Shown here in pieces: positions 15,827 through 24,624 of a stretch of DNA of 64,000 nucleotides; position 1 is the first letter of the stretch, and each line of letters begins with the position of its first letter. Below the pieces are notes generated by a model. That model was not told where the DNA came from and made no database searches. It was given only the letters and a program-made list of their open reading frames with translations. Made by a program: the position numbers and the translations under genes. Source of the DNA: an uncultured Chloracidobacterium sp. (GTDB lineage Bacteria > Acidobacteriota > Blastocatellia > Pyrinomonadales > Pyrinomonadaceae); contig CALDGX010000228.1 in NCBI GenBank assembly GCA_937941715.1, positions 1 through 64,000 of the forward strand, in the 5' to 3' direction.

Positions 15827-16914
15827 TATTTCGCGGGCTGAAACGCCTTGGACCACGCCAGAAACAGACCGAATTTTTCGTTGTTGGCCTCGAGCCACTT
15901 CATCGCGTCCTTCTTGCCGCTGATGTACAGGACCATATAGCCGAAGGATTCAAGATGGCCTTTCTTTTTGAGTTCCGCGAGAAACGGTACGTACTGCTTG
16001 CCGACAAAAGACGATCCGAGCTTTTTGTCCTCAGACAATAGCGAGATGACGGTGCCGAGAGCATCGACGAAGACCTCGTTGTCCGATTTATTCTTGTCCT
16101 TGTCGCTCTTGACCGTCGTCAGCGTTCCCAAAAGCAGGTCGTACATCCCGAAGTCGCCCTCGTCTTTGGGGGCGTTGAGGTCCATAAAGATGTTGATACT
16201 GCCGGTCTTGGCGTCCTTCTCGGCGGGTTTCAACACCTCGGTGATGATATTTGCCGCGGTCGCCGATCGTTGTGAGTTATATTCGAGCGTCAGGAACCGG
16301 GCCGCGGCCGCAAATGCGGGGATCTTGTACTTGGTCCCCTGATATACGACCGAGAGAAGATAATGCGGGCTCGCATAGGCAAAATTGGTCTCGACGGCCT
16401 TTTTTAGCTCGGCACGTGCCTCGTTGTACTTTTTTTGCCGGACATAGGTCACGCCGATGTTGTAATAAACGCTCGAGAGGTGCCTGGCCATGCCGATATC
16501 GCTTTTGAGCATATTCTCGGCTTCGCGGTAGATCTTTAGGGCTTCATCGCTCTTGCCGACATCGTCGAGGCAATTTGCCATGATCGAATAGAACATCGCG
16601 AGTTCGTCGGATTTGTATTTTGCCCCGAGGTAGGCGGCCTCCATCGCTTTGTCGCGGTCGCCCTTGGCGTAGAGGCTCAGTGCCTTTTCGTAAATTGCGA
16701 TGGTCGCATCGGCATTTCCGGACAGTATCTTGTCGTACTGTGCGATCGCCTCGTCATAGCGCTTGGCATCATGGTGGACGATGCCGGCATTCAGCGTCTT
16801 GCTTTCTTCGGTTGTGAGCGGCGACGGCAACTGCGTCGGTTTAGGGAGTTTTTGGGCAGCGGCGGCGGCAGCCAAAATGCATAATGCGAGTGTCGTGAAG
16901 AACAGTTTTTTCAT
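15826..16914 (-). CDS. Secreted TPR-repeat protein
   Basis: The 362-residue protein has a signal peptide (MKKLFFTTLALCILAAAAAA). TPR-like repeats cover about residues 38-200: AGIVHHDAKRYDEAIAQYDK, then YNIGVTYVRQKKYNEARAEL. A helical C-terminal part with no recognised motif follows. AGGAGT lies before the ATG. It probably acts in the periplasm as a protein-binding scaffold. Its stop codon overlaps the start of the archaemetzincin-like lipoprotein, so the two are translationally coupled and may act together. Confidence 0.85.
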   Translation of the reverse strand: MKKLFFTTLALCILAAAAAAQKLPKPTQLPSPLTTEESKTLNAGIVHHDAKRYDEAIAQYDKILSGNADATIAIYEKALSLYAKGDRDKAMEAAYLGAKYKSDELAMFYSIMANCLDDVGKSDEALKIYREAENMLKSDIGMARHLSSVYYNIGVTYVRQKKYNEARAELKKAVETNFAYASPHYLLSVVYQGTKYKIPAFAAAARFLTLEYNSQRSATAANIITEVLKPAEKDAKTGSINIFMDLNAPKDEGDFGMYDLLLGTLTTVKSDKDKNKSDNEVFVDALGTVISLLSEDKKLGSSFVGKQYVPFLAELKKKGHLESFGYMVLYISGKKDAMKWLEANNEKFGLFLAWSKAFQPAK

Positions 16915-16998
16915 AGTCGGGACTCCTGTCGGAACAAATATGGGTGAACAATAACTAAGCTGCCGGAAATCGGAAAAGGTTCCCGGCCGCGCAAAATA

Positions 16999-18165
16999 TC
17001 AATAATCGGCGACCGACGCCGCGTACGCGTCAAAATTTCGCCGCATCTCGGCAAGCGAGTCACCGCCAAACTTTTCGCGCATCGCGCTGGCCAAAACGAC
17101 GGCGAGCATCGCCTCACAGATGACGCCGGCGGCCGGCACGGCAGTGATGTCAGAGCGTTCGAATGCCGCGTCGCTCGGCTCTTTCGAGTCGATATCGACC
17201 GAACTGAGGGCCTTTCGAAGCGTCGAGATCGGCTTCATATAGCCGCGGACACGAAGCTCTTCGCCATTGGTGATGCCGCCCTCGAGTCCGCCGGCCCGAT
17301 TGGTTTGACGCTTGAACGTGCCGCTCTCGTGAAATATCTCGTCATGGACCTCGGACCCGCGCTTTCCGGCATTGGCGACGCCGGTGCCGATCTCGATGGC
17401 CTTGATCGCGTGGACGGACATGATCGCCTGGGCGATGCGGCCGTCGAGTTTCTCATTCCACGCCGTGTGTGACCCAAGTCCGACGGGCAGGCCCTTTGCC
17501 ACGACCTCGACAATGCCGCCGAGAGTGTCACCGTCATGTTTGGCCTCGTCGATGAGCTTCATCATCTCTTTCTGACTGTGTTCATCGACGCAGTTCAGCG
17601 ACGAATCGGCAGGAATCGCGGCGATCTCGTCCCATTCACGCCATAGCGGCACGATCTGCACATGACCGAGCTTGATCACATGGCTGCGGACCTCGGAGCC
17701 AAAAGCCGCCAGCAATTGACGAGCGATCGCACCGGCGGCGACGCGGGCGGCGGTCTCACGTGCCGACGCGCGTTCGAGTATGTCCCGAAGGTCACGGACC
17801 TGATATTTCTGACCGCCGGCGAGGTCAGCGTGTCCGGGCCGCGGCCGAGTGACAGTTCGCGGATTTTTAGGCTCGGAGGCCAACGGTTCGGTGGACATTA
17901 CGTCCTCCCAATGCACAAAATCGTCGTTCCTGATGATCATCGCGATCGGCGAACCGAGAGCCACGCCGTGCCGAACACCAGACAGGATCTCGACCGTATC
18001 GGTCTCGATCTTCATTCGTCCGCCCCGTCCGTAACCCTGCTGGCGGCGCCACAATTGGCTGTCGATCGCACCGATGTCGATCGCCAGGCCCGAGGGGACG
18101 CCTTCGACTATGACGACGAGTGCTTTGCCGTGTGATTCGCCCGCAGTCGTAAATTTGAAATGCAT
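16999..18165 (-). CDS. aroC: Chorismate synthase
   Basis: The 388-residue protein shows all chorismate synthase signatures: MHFKFTTAGESHGKALVVIV at the N-terminus, RQQGYGRGGRM, RPGHADLAGGQKY, RASARETAARVAAGA, and GGLEGGITNGE. It converts 5-enolpyruvylshikimate-3-phosphate to chorismate using reduced FMN. The start at 18165 is set by family conservation. It lies 54 bases after the EamA transporter gene on the same strand. PabB, which uses chorismate, is encoded 7.8 kb away on the same strand. Confidence 0.97.
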   Translation of the reverse strand: MHFKFTTAGESHGKALVVIVEGVPSGLAIDIGAIDSQLWRRQQGYGRGGRMKIETDTVEILSGVRHGVALGSPIAMIIRNDDFVHWEDVMSTEPLASEPKNPRTVTRPRPGHADLAGGQKYQVRDLRDILERASARETAARVAAGAIARQLLAAFGSEVRSHVIKLGHVQIVPLWREWDEIAAIPADSSLNCVDEHSQKEMMKLIDEAKHDGDTLGGIVEVVAKGLPVGLGSHTAWNEKLDGRIAQAIMSVHAIKAIEIGTGVANAGKRGSEVHDEIFHESGTFKRQTNRAGGLEGGITNGEELRVRGYMKPISTLRKALSSVDIDSKEPSDAAFERSDITAVPAAGVICEAMLAVVLASAMREKFGGDSLAEMRRNFDAYAASVADY

Positions 18166-18219
18166 AGGAAAATTTAACCACAGTTGGGAGCCGCTGGGCA
18201 CAAATAAATGAAAAATGTT

Positions 18220-19116
18220 TTAACTTTCGGCCGCCGCGGCGGACACTGAACGCCTTCTGAAAACGATCAAGCCGATGCTGCTGATGATCAAAATGCCGCC
18301 GAGGACCGTCTGCGGCGGGAGCTTTTCGCCGAGCGTGACCCAACCGATCAGGACCGCAAGCAGCGGCGTGACGAGCGAGATCATCATCGCTTTGGTCGAT
18401 TCGACCCGCCCGAGCAGCCAGTAATAGAGCCAAAATGCGGCGATCGTTCCCATTAACGAAAGATAGAGCACGCAGCCGACCGCCCGCCACGTCCAGTTGA
18501 ATGAGAGCGGATCGCCCTCGGAAACCAAACTGTAAATAATTATCGCCGGAAGGCCGCAGATCATCTGACATAAAAGCAGAGCTGCCGGATGAAAGGCACC
18601 GCCCTTTGCCTTGACCAGGATCGACGCCTGTGCCGCCGCGTACGAACCTACGACGACGCCGACACATCCGAGAAAGGCCATCAGGCTCTGCACGCGGAGT
18701 TGGTCGTAAAAAATGACGCCGACACCGACGATGCCGACGATTACCGCAATGACCTTTATCCGCGTAATTCGTTCGTTCGGGAGAAAGAACCATGCCAGGA
18801 TCAGGCCGAAAACCGTGATCATCGCCTGCAGGACCGCCGCCAGCCCGGATGTGATGTGCTGTTCGGCCCAAAACACCATGCTGTAATTGACCGAGAACTG
18901 CAATACACCCGTAATGGCGATGATCCGCCATTCGCGCCAGGTCCGCGGCAGACTGATCCGCTGATAGGCGACGACACCGGTCAGCACTATGACCGACAGC
19001 AGAAACCGCGCAACCGCGAACGCGATCGGCGGCAGGTCTTCGAGCCCGACCTTGATGAATATCCAGGTCGTGCCCCATATCAGACACAGTGTGAGCCAAA
19101 CGATTACCGTCTTCAT
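18220..19116 (-). CDS. EamA/DMT-family transporter
   Basis: The 298-residue protein has ten predicted transmembrane helices in two EamA repeats. It starts MKTVIVWLTLCLIWGTTWIF with the WGTTW motif typical of the family. The second repeat has a GTIAAFWLYYWLLGRVESTK motif. Members export amino acids, nucleosides or other metabolites; the substrate is not predictable here. Its ATG overlaps the rsmD stop as TGATG, so it is translationally coupled to rsmD. Confidence 0.92.
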   Translation of the reverse strand: MKTVIVWLTLCLIWGTTWIFIKVGLEDLPPIAFAVARFLLSVIVLTGVVAYQRISLPRTWREWRIIAITGVLQFSVNYSMVFWAEQHITSGLAAVLQAMITVFGLILAWFFLPNERITRIKVIAVIVGIVGVGVIFYDQLRVQSLMAFLGCVGVVVGSYAAAQASILVKAKGGAFHPAALLLCQMICGLPAIIIYSLVSEGDPLSFNWTWRAVGCVLYLSLMGTIAAFWLYYWLLGRVESTKAMMISLVTPLLAVLIGWVTLGEKLPPQTVLGGILIISSIGLIVFRRRSVSAAAAES

Positions 19117-19667
19117 CAGTCGCGAGTATAAAAGCTAAGCGTCGTCTCGCCCTGTTTGAGCATACGCCAGCGGCGAAGCGAGCCAACCTCGTCGGGCAAG
19201 TGCCTTTTCGTGTGGTGCTCAGCCACCAGAATGCCGCCCTCATTGAGCAGCGTCGAATTGTTGCCGAATTCATGCAGCACGACCGCATATTCGGCGTCGT
19301 ACGGCGGATCATAAAAGGCGATATCCCAACCGGATGAATGGTCGCGGCCGGCAAAATTCTCAGCGTCGAGGCCGAGTATTTCTGTCTGATTCTCGGGTAC
19401 GCCGAGTTTGTCCAGATTTTCCTCGATCAGGGCACAGGACCTCTTGGAGCGGTCAACAAAGGTCACGAATTCGGCCCCGCGTGAAAGAGCCTCAATGCCG
19501 ATGGCTCCGGTGCCGGCACAAACGTCCAAAAAGCGTGTATCCTCGTCGATCCGCGGTGCAAGTACGTTGAACAGCGTCTCACGCAGGCGGTCGGACGTCG
19601 GCCGCGTTTTGTTGTCGGCCGGGCTCTTGAGTATGCGTCCGCCGTAAATGCCTGAGATCACTCGCAT
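19116..19667 (-). CDS. rsmD: 16S rRNA (guanine(966)-N2)-methyltransferase RsmD
   Basis: The 183-residue protein starts MRVISGIYGGRILKSP and includes RPTSDRLRETLFNVL, the SAM-binding strand FLDVCAGTGAIGIEALSRGA and the catalytic DPPY in IAFYDPPYDAEY. It methylates G966 of 16S rRNA (E. coli numbering) during 30S assembly. It follows recG by 54 bases, a common arrangement of these genes, and overlaps the transporter gene. Confidence 0.95.
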   Translation of the reverse strand: MRVISGIYGGRILKSPADNKTRPTSDRLRETLFNVLAPRIDEDTRFLDVCAGTGAIGIEALSRGAEFVTFVDRSKRSCALIEENLDKLGVPENQTEILGLDAENFAGRDHSSGWDIAFYDPPYDAEYAVVLHEFGNNSTLLNEGGILVAEHHTKRHLPDEVGSLRRWRMLKQGETTLSFYTRD

Positions 19668-19721
19668 AAATTAAAGTGTAGGAAAATCGAGTAGGTTGGG
19701 CAAAGGTATCCGGCGGGCGGA

Positions 19722-22022
19722 TCAGCTAATACCGCCGAGTCTTACATATTTGTCGGAAAGGGCGAACTTGACCATCCGTTTCGTAACATCGGAATCGGGA
19801 TGGTCGTTAATGAGCGTTTCGGCTTCGGTCCGTGCGGCGATCAGAATATCCAGATCGCGGGCGATATTGCCGATCTTGAAGGTCTGAATGCCGGATTGAC
19901 GCACGCCGAGGATCTCGCCTTGCCCGCGAATCTCGAGGTCTTTCTCGGCGATCTTAAAGCCATCGGTGGTCGCCTCCATGATCCCGAGACGTTCTTTAGC
20001 GACGGCGGTCTTCTTGAAGTCGGTGAGAAGGACGCAAAAGCTCTGGTCGGCGCCGCGGCCGACACGTCCGCGTAATTGGTGAAGTTGGGAAAGGCCGAAC
20101 CGCTCAGCGTGTTCGATGACCATCAGTGTCGCGTTCGGCACATCGACGCCGACCTCGATGACGGTCGTCGAAACGAGTATGTCGAGACGGCCGGCGACGA
20201 ACTCGCTCATGATCTCGTCTTTTTCGGCGGGCTTCATCCGGCCGTGCAAAAGACCGACCGTGTACTGCGGGAAATGATCCAACCGCAGTTTATCGTACAT
20301 TTTGGCCGCGGCTTTCAGATCGGACTTTTCGGACTCTTCGATCAGCGGATACACGATGTAAACCTGACGGCCGAGTTTTATCTCGCGTTCGATGCCGTGA
20401 TAGACCCCTTGCCGTTTGTCCTCACCGACCACGACCGTTTTGACCGGCGTACGTCCCGGCGGCATTTCATCGATCAATGAGACGTCGAGGTCGCCGTAAA
20501 CCGTCATCGCCAGTGAACGCGGAATGGGCGTCGCGGTCATAACGAGAATATCGGGATTCATCCCGCCGGCTTTCAGCTGTGCCCGCTGCAATACGCCGAA
20601 ACGATGCTGTTCGTCGATCACGGCCAGCCCGAGCCGGTCGAACTTTACGGCGTCCTGGATCAACGCGTGCGTGCCGATCACAAGGTCGATCTTACCGGCG
20701 GCAATGTCAGCATGTATCTTTCGTTTTTGTGCCGCACGGGTGCTGCCGACCAGCAATTCGACACGGTAACCGGTGTCGGCAAATAAGCTGGCAGCGTTGC
20801 GATAGTGCTGTTCGGCCAAGATCTCGGTCGGGGCCATTAATGCTGTCTGATAACCATTTTCCATCACGGCGAAGATCGCCAGGAACGCGATGATCGTCTT
20901 GCCGCTGCCGACGTCGCCCTGGATCAGGCGATTCATCGGAACATCGGACTTGAGATCGGTGAAAATCTCGCCGATAACGCGCTTCTGGGCTCCCGTGAGG
21001 GTAAACGGAGGCAGTTTCTTAAGCCTTTCGCGCGTCGCATCGCTGATCTCGATGACCGGGCCTTTCGGCTCACGACGGCGTTTGCCGCGCAGCAGCTGCA
21101 TCGAAAACGACAGCCAGAAAAACTCGTCAAAGATCAGCCGCCGATGCGCCGCACTCCGAAACATCCCGTACTCGGCGATGGTCGAACTCTCGGGCGGAAA
21201 ATGGATCTCGGCGAGGGCCTCGGCGCGCGAGATAAGTTTGTGCCGGTCCCGAAGTTCAGCAGGCAGCGGGTCGGTAACGGTTTCGCGGTCTAGTTTATCG
21301 AGAGTGCTGTGGATTATTTCTCGCAGCCGCTTTGTCTGAAACGGGCCGAGTTTTCGATATACGGGCACTCGGCGAGCGGTATGAACAGTGGCAAAGGCCG
21401 GACTCGCTATGTCCTCTTCGAGCTCGTCATTTTCATTGGGTGTCCGCTTTATCGTCTTTAGCTCGGGCTTATCGGCGAAAAGCCCGGCATCGGCGGCGGG
21501 CAATATTTCGAGTTCGTCTGGTTTTGCCAACTTTAAGGCGAACGTGCCTTTTCGATCGTCGAACTCCCATAGTCCGTATGCCACGAATCGTGTCCCGCGG
21601 GAAAATCGCTGCGTGTAATACTCGAGGATCGATCTTGCGTTGCGGCCCGAAATGAACCACTTTACGACGATCGGCTTGAAACGCCGTTCGGCATCGCCGC
21701 CGGTGATCTCAAAGATGAAAAGCGGTGGTTTTCGCGGATCGCGGTCGCGTCCAACCTGCTTGCCGCCGGCCCCGCGGACGTATATTTCAACCGCGGCCTC
21801 CATACCCTCCTCGAGTTTGTCGATCGAGATGAAATTCGATCGGTCCTCATAACGGGCCGGAAAATAGTTGAGAAGGTCTTCGACGGTTGCCGAATTGACG
21901 TCGGCCCTTGAGGCGGCAGCGGCAACGGCCGCGGCAAGTTTGCGGGCCATCGGCCCCGACAATCTCTCGATGCCGTATTGGTCAAGTTCGATCAGCGGAG
22001 TTGTGATTGCCAGCGATCTCAT
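19722..22022 (-). CDS. recG: ATP-dependent DNA helicase RecG
   Basis: The 766-residue protein is a full-length RecG. It has an N-terminal wedge/OB domain (FPARYEDRS region), then helicase motifs including Walker A GDVGSGKT (about residues 369-376), the Walker B-type DEQHRFG, MTATPIPRSL, and the motif VI region QLRGRVGRG. The C-terminal part contains MEATTDGFKIAEKDLEIRGQ and GILGVRQSG-like sequence. It reverses stalled replication forks and processes Holliday junctions. An acidic segment rich in Glu/Asp near residues 193-215 in the OB region appears longer than in common homologues. It probably shares an operon with rsmD. Confidence 0.97.
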   Translation of the reverse strand: MRSLAITTPLIELDQYGIERLSGPMARKLAAAVAAAASRADVNSATVEDLLNYFPARYEDRSNFISIDKLEEGMEAAVEIYVRGAGGKQVGRDRDPRKPPLFIFEITGGDAERRFKPIVVKWFISGRNARSILEYYTQRFSRGTRFVAYGLWEFDDRKGTFALKLAKPDELEILPAADAGLFADKPELKTIKRTPNENDELEEDIASPAFATVHTARRVPVYRKLGPFQTKRLREIIHSTLDKLDRETVTDPLPAELRDRHKLISRAEALAEIHFPPESSTIAEYGMFRSAAHRRLIFDEFFWLSFSMQLLRGKRRREPKGPVIEISDATRERLKKLPPFTLTGAQKRVIGEIFTDLKSDVPMNRLIQGDVGSGKTIIAFLAIFAVMENGYQTALMAPTEILAEQHYRNAASLFADTGYRVELLVGSTRAAQKRKIHADIAAGKIDLVIGTHALIQDAVKFDRLGLAVIDEQHRFGVLQRAQLKAGGMNPDILVMTATPIPRSLAMTVYGDLDVSLIDEMPPGRTPVKTVVVGEDKRQGVYHGIEREIKLGRQVYIVYPLIEESEKSDLKAAAKMYDKLRLDHFPQYTVGLLHGRMKPAEKDEIMSEFVAGRLDILVSTTVIEVGVDVPNATLMVIEHAERFGLSQLHQLRGRVGRGADQSFCVLLTDFKKTAVAKERLGIMEATTDGFKIAEKDLEIRGQGEILGVRQSGIQTFKIGNIARDLDILIAARTEAETLINDHPDSDVTKRMVKFALSDKYVRLGGIS

Positions 22023-22035
22023 CTGCCTTCCGTAA

Positions 22036-22740
22036 CTACGTACTCAAAGAGAAAGGATTAAAGTCGGTGTCGCGGTCAAAATGGTCCTCGTGTTCAGCCC
22101 GTTTCAGAAAGCTCACTATCTTATATGTGACCGGGGTCGCGATAACCTCCCAGAACACCTTCAAAAAGTAATTGCCGATCATCACTGAGACGACCTGCTC
22201 GTTCGACCAGGTGCCGAGGAACGCTATCGGATAAAATATAAGGCTGTCGACCGCCTCGCCCGCGAATGTCGATCCGATCGTCCGCATCCAAAGGTATTTG
22301 CCGGCTGTCGCGATCTTCATTTTGGCAAGGACATACGAATTGACGAACTCGCCCGCCCAGAAAGCGAAAAGCGACGCCGCGACGATCCGCCATGTCTGGC
22401 CGAATATCAGGTCAACCGCGCCCTTGGCCTCAGGCGACATCGTCCTGGCCGCCGGCAGGGAAGTGACGACGTAGGACATCAGCGACGCAAAGATCAACGC
22501 CCCAAAACCGGCCCAGATCACCTTGCGCGAGCGGGCGTAACCATAAACTTCGGTCAGGATATCGCCAAAAAGATAGCTGAGCGGAAAGAAGAGGACGCCC
22601 GTGCCGAAGATGTACTCCCCGATGACCGGCAGGTTTACGGACGACACTTTGTGAACGCCGATCAAATTAGAACACAGCAGCACGGCGACGAACGACGCCA
22701 TTATCAGGTCAAAGTATTTGAATTGGCGAGACTGAGTCAT
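22036..22740 (-). CDS. yhhQ: Queuosine precursor transporter
   Basis: The 234-residue membrane protein belongs to the YhhQ/VUT family, with about six transmembrane helices. Typical sequence includes FPLSYLFGDILTEVYGY and FAGEAVDSLIFYPIAF. By family it imports 7-cyano-7-deazaguanine or 7-deazaguanine precursors for queuosine in tRNA. ATG 22740 (MTQSRQF) is chosen; an upstream TTG at 22758 falls in the T-run of the rpsT terminator. The stop lies 13 bases before the recG start. Confidence 0.9.
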   Translation of the reverse strand: MTQSRQFKYFDLIMASFVAVLLCSNLIGVHKVSSVNLPVIGEYIFGTGVLFFPLSYLFGDILTEVYGYARSRKVIWAGFGALIFASLMSYVVTSLPAARTMSPEAKGAVDLIFGQTWRIVAASLFAFWAGEFVNSYVLAKMKIATAGKYLWMRTIGSTFAGEAVDSLIFYPIAFLGTWSNEQVVSVMIGNYFLKVFWEVIATPVTYKIVSFLKRAEHEDHFDRDTDFNPFSLST

Positions 22741-22756
22741 TTCGAGAGATTGTAAC

Positions 22757-22794
22757 AAAAAAAAGGAAGCGGGCCCGACTCGAGGCCCACTTCC
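22757..22794 (-). terminator. Strong intrinsic terminator of rpsT
   Basis: On the minus strand GGAAGTGGGCC pairs with GGCCCGCTTCC (one mismatch) around a short loop and is followed by eight T residues. It lies about 40 bases past the rpsT stop and separates rpsT from yhhQ. Confidence 0.9.
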
Positions 22795-22833
22795 GAATGC
22801 AAAAGACGCGATCTATGCGTTTTCAGTGATAAA

Positions 22834-23097
22834 TTACGCCAATTTGTTGACGTGCTTGGTCAACCGCGACTTATAACGGGCGGCAGTATTTTTGTGGATA
22901 ATGCCCTTGTTCACCGCTTTGTCTATGAGCGAAACCGTCGGGAAAAGAAGCTCGGTGCTGGCCGCCTTATCATGTGCGGCAACGGCTCCGCGAAGCTTTT
23001 TGATCGACGTGCGCAGCTTGCTGCGGTTGCTGCGGTTGATCTCGTTACGTTTTGCGTTTTGACGAACGCGTTTCTCTGCTGATTTATGATTAGCCAT
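22834..23097 (-). CDS. rpsT: 30S ribosomal protein S20
   Basis: The 87-residue, lysine-rich protein starts MANHKSAEKRVRQNAKRNE and contains NRSNRSKLRTSIKKL and the conserved HKNTAARYKSRL. This matches bacterial S20, which binds the 5' domain of 16S rRNA. It is flanked by a strong terminator downstream, so it is probably transcribed alone or with the DnaJ-domain gene upstream. Confidence 0.97.
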   Translation of the reverse strand: MANHKSAEKRVRQNAKRNEINRSNRSKLRTSIKKLRGAVAAHDKAASTELLFPTVSLIDKAVNKGIIHKNTAARYKSRLTKHVNKLA

Positions 23098-23179
23098 CGT
23101 TATTTCCAGTCAGTTAAGACAAACTCCAAATTGTATAGTGCGATCGTGGTTTTGTCAACTGACGCCGCGATACGACGGG

Positions 23180-23989
23180 CTACTTTTCAAACCTCAGGGC
23201 CAGGCTGTGCATAATATCGACAAACAGGGCGACGATCGGCGGATACATGAAGAACTCCGGTTCAAATTCCGTTGAGAACATTTCCGGATAGACCCGGGCC
23301 ATAAAGGTCGTTTGCGTGCCGATTAGGTAGCCGATACCGAGACAAACAAGGAATCCCGCGATGAGGACGCCGACGGACAGGATCCGCGAAAACGGCTTTG
23401 GCTTTTTTTCGGCACCGTCGAGGATCGAGTCGTGTATGTTGTCTTCGGCGTCGGTGTACCTCAGAAAACCGTCGCGGGCCCGTCCGCCGAGATGGATCAA
23501 CCCGATAACGAAAAGCGAGACCATTATGATCTTGCCGATGACGCCCGTCGAGATAAAGAACATCGGCCTGAGAGCCGTTGACATCGCCGCCGCGATATAG
23601 AGGCCGACTATCGGATAGACGACACGCTGGAACGCCAGTGCCTCGAGCCGCTCTTCGGCAAGCATACGGTCGATGATGTCGTTATAACGCTTTTCGTAAA
23701 CCATCTGACGCCACCGCCGCGCGTGGCGGTTCTCAGATGTAAAGAGGCTTTCGTCCCCGGCGGTGCCGCTGAATTGGATATCAAGCAGGCGACGATCATA
23801 TAACGCACGATCTTTCGGATTGCCAAGAACCTCGTAGGCCTCGGCTATCGCTGCAAATTTAAGAGCGGTCTCCTCGGAACCCGCGTTCTTGTCGGGGTGC
23901 AATTGGCGGGCGAGCCGACGGTATGCCGACTTGATCTCGGCCTTGGACGCCTTGGGCGAGACTTTCAGTATGTCGTAGTAATTGACCAT
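23180..23989 (-). CDS. Membrane-anchored DnaJ-domain protein
   Basis: The 269-residue protein begins with a complete J domain (VNYYDILKVSPKASKAEIKS, LARQLHPDKN with the HPD motif, then AYEVLGNPKDRALYDRR). A linker follows, then three or four transmembrane helices from about residue 120 onward. It lacks the Gly/Phe and zinc regions of DnaJ, so it is a J-domain cochaperone that should recruit DnaK to the membrane. ATG 23989 is chosen because it begins just before the J domain; upstream in-frame starts are non-ATG. Confidence 0.88.
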   Translation of the reverse strand: MVNYYDILKVSPKASKAEIKSAYRRLARQLHPDKNAGSEETALKFAAIAEAYEVLGNPKDRALYDRRLLDIQFSGTAGDESLFTSENRHARRWRQMVYEKRYNDIIDRMLAEERLEALAFQRVVYPIVGLYIAAAMSTALRPMFFISTGVIGKIIMVSLFVIGLIHLGGRARDGFLRYTDAEDNIHDSILDGAEKKPKPFSRILSVGVLIAGFLVCLGIGYLIGTQTTFMARVYPEMFSTEFEPEFFMYPPIVALFVDIMHSLALRFEK

Positions 23990-24085
23990 CAGATCGAGCG
24001 GGACCGCGAATAGCAATTTTCCCGCGAGAGCGACCGCAACTGCCGCGAAAAAACAAATTGTATCACGACCAAACCAAAGATCTGG

Positions 24086-24556
24086 TCACCGCGCGTCTAA
24101 ATCGTCGATCTGCAGGCTGATCGGGAAGGCTCCGGACATCTTTGCGATGTCGACGACGCGTGCGACCTTGCCGTATTCCAAAGTTGTCGGAGCTTTTATG
24201 AAAACGGTCCGCTCGATGCGGTCAGGGAATGGGCGGCCGGCGTCGTCGGCGTGACTCTCGGACAGCGAACCGTTGGCGATACGGGCGGCAAATACCTCGC
24301 CCAAGCGGCCGGCGAGAGCGGAAGGTTCGTCGATGGTGCCGAGCCCGGATTCCTTATTGAGTGAAAGGCCGCCCTCGAGGTCGACTGTTACTACCAATGT
24401 TTCGGGATGGGGCAGGACGATCGACGTGTCGCGGCGTTCGGCCGGCACGGCGGCCTTGAAGCCGCTCGGACGCATCGGCGTTACGACCATGAAAATTATA
24501 AGTAGCACCAGCAGAACGTCGATCAGGGGAGTGACATTTATGGTTGGACGGGTCAT
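24086..24556 (-). CDS. exbD: ExbD/TolR-family biopolymer transport protein
   Basis: The 156-residue protein starts MTRPTINVTPLIDVLLVLLI, the classical ExbD/TolR N-terminus with the proton-path aspartate in PLIDVLLVLLIIFM. A periplasmic domain ending ISLQIDDLDAR follows. GAGGAGG lies directly before the ATG. These proteins work with ExbB/TolQ to power TonB or Tol from the proton gradient. No exbB or tonB is nearby, so the partners are elsewhere. It follows pabB by 68 bases. Confidence 0.92.
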   Translation of the reverse strand: MTRPTINVTPLIDVLLVLLIIFMVVTPMRPSGFKAAVPAERRDTSIVLPHPETLVVTVDLEGGLSLNKESGLGTIDEPSALAGRLGEVFAARIANGSLSESHADDAGRPFPDRIERTVFIKAPTTLEYGKVARVVDIAKMSGAFPISLQIDDLDAR

Positions 24557-24624
24557 TTTGCTCCTCCTCGAAAAGGGTTTATGGAGGGTTAGACACCGTA
24601 TGCCGCTAATTGTTCCCGGCGGGT

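Noticed and set aside
17867..19354. 495-codon minus-strand frame across aroC, the EamA gene and rsmD
   Set aside because: It runs out of frame through three genes with clear family signatures; the product is Arg/His-rich with no domain.
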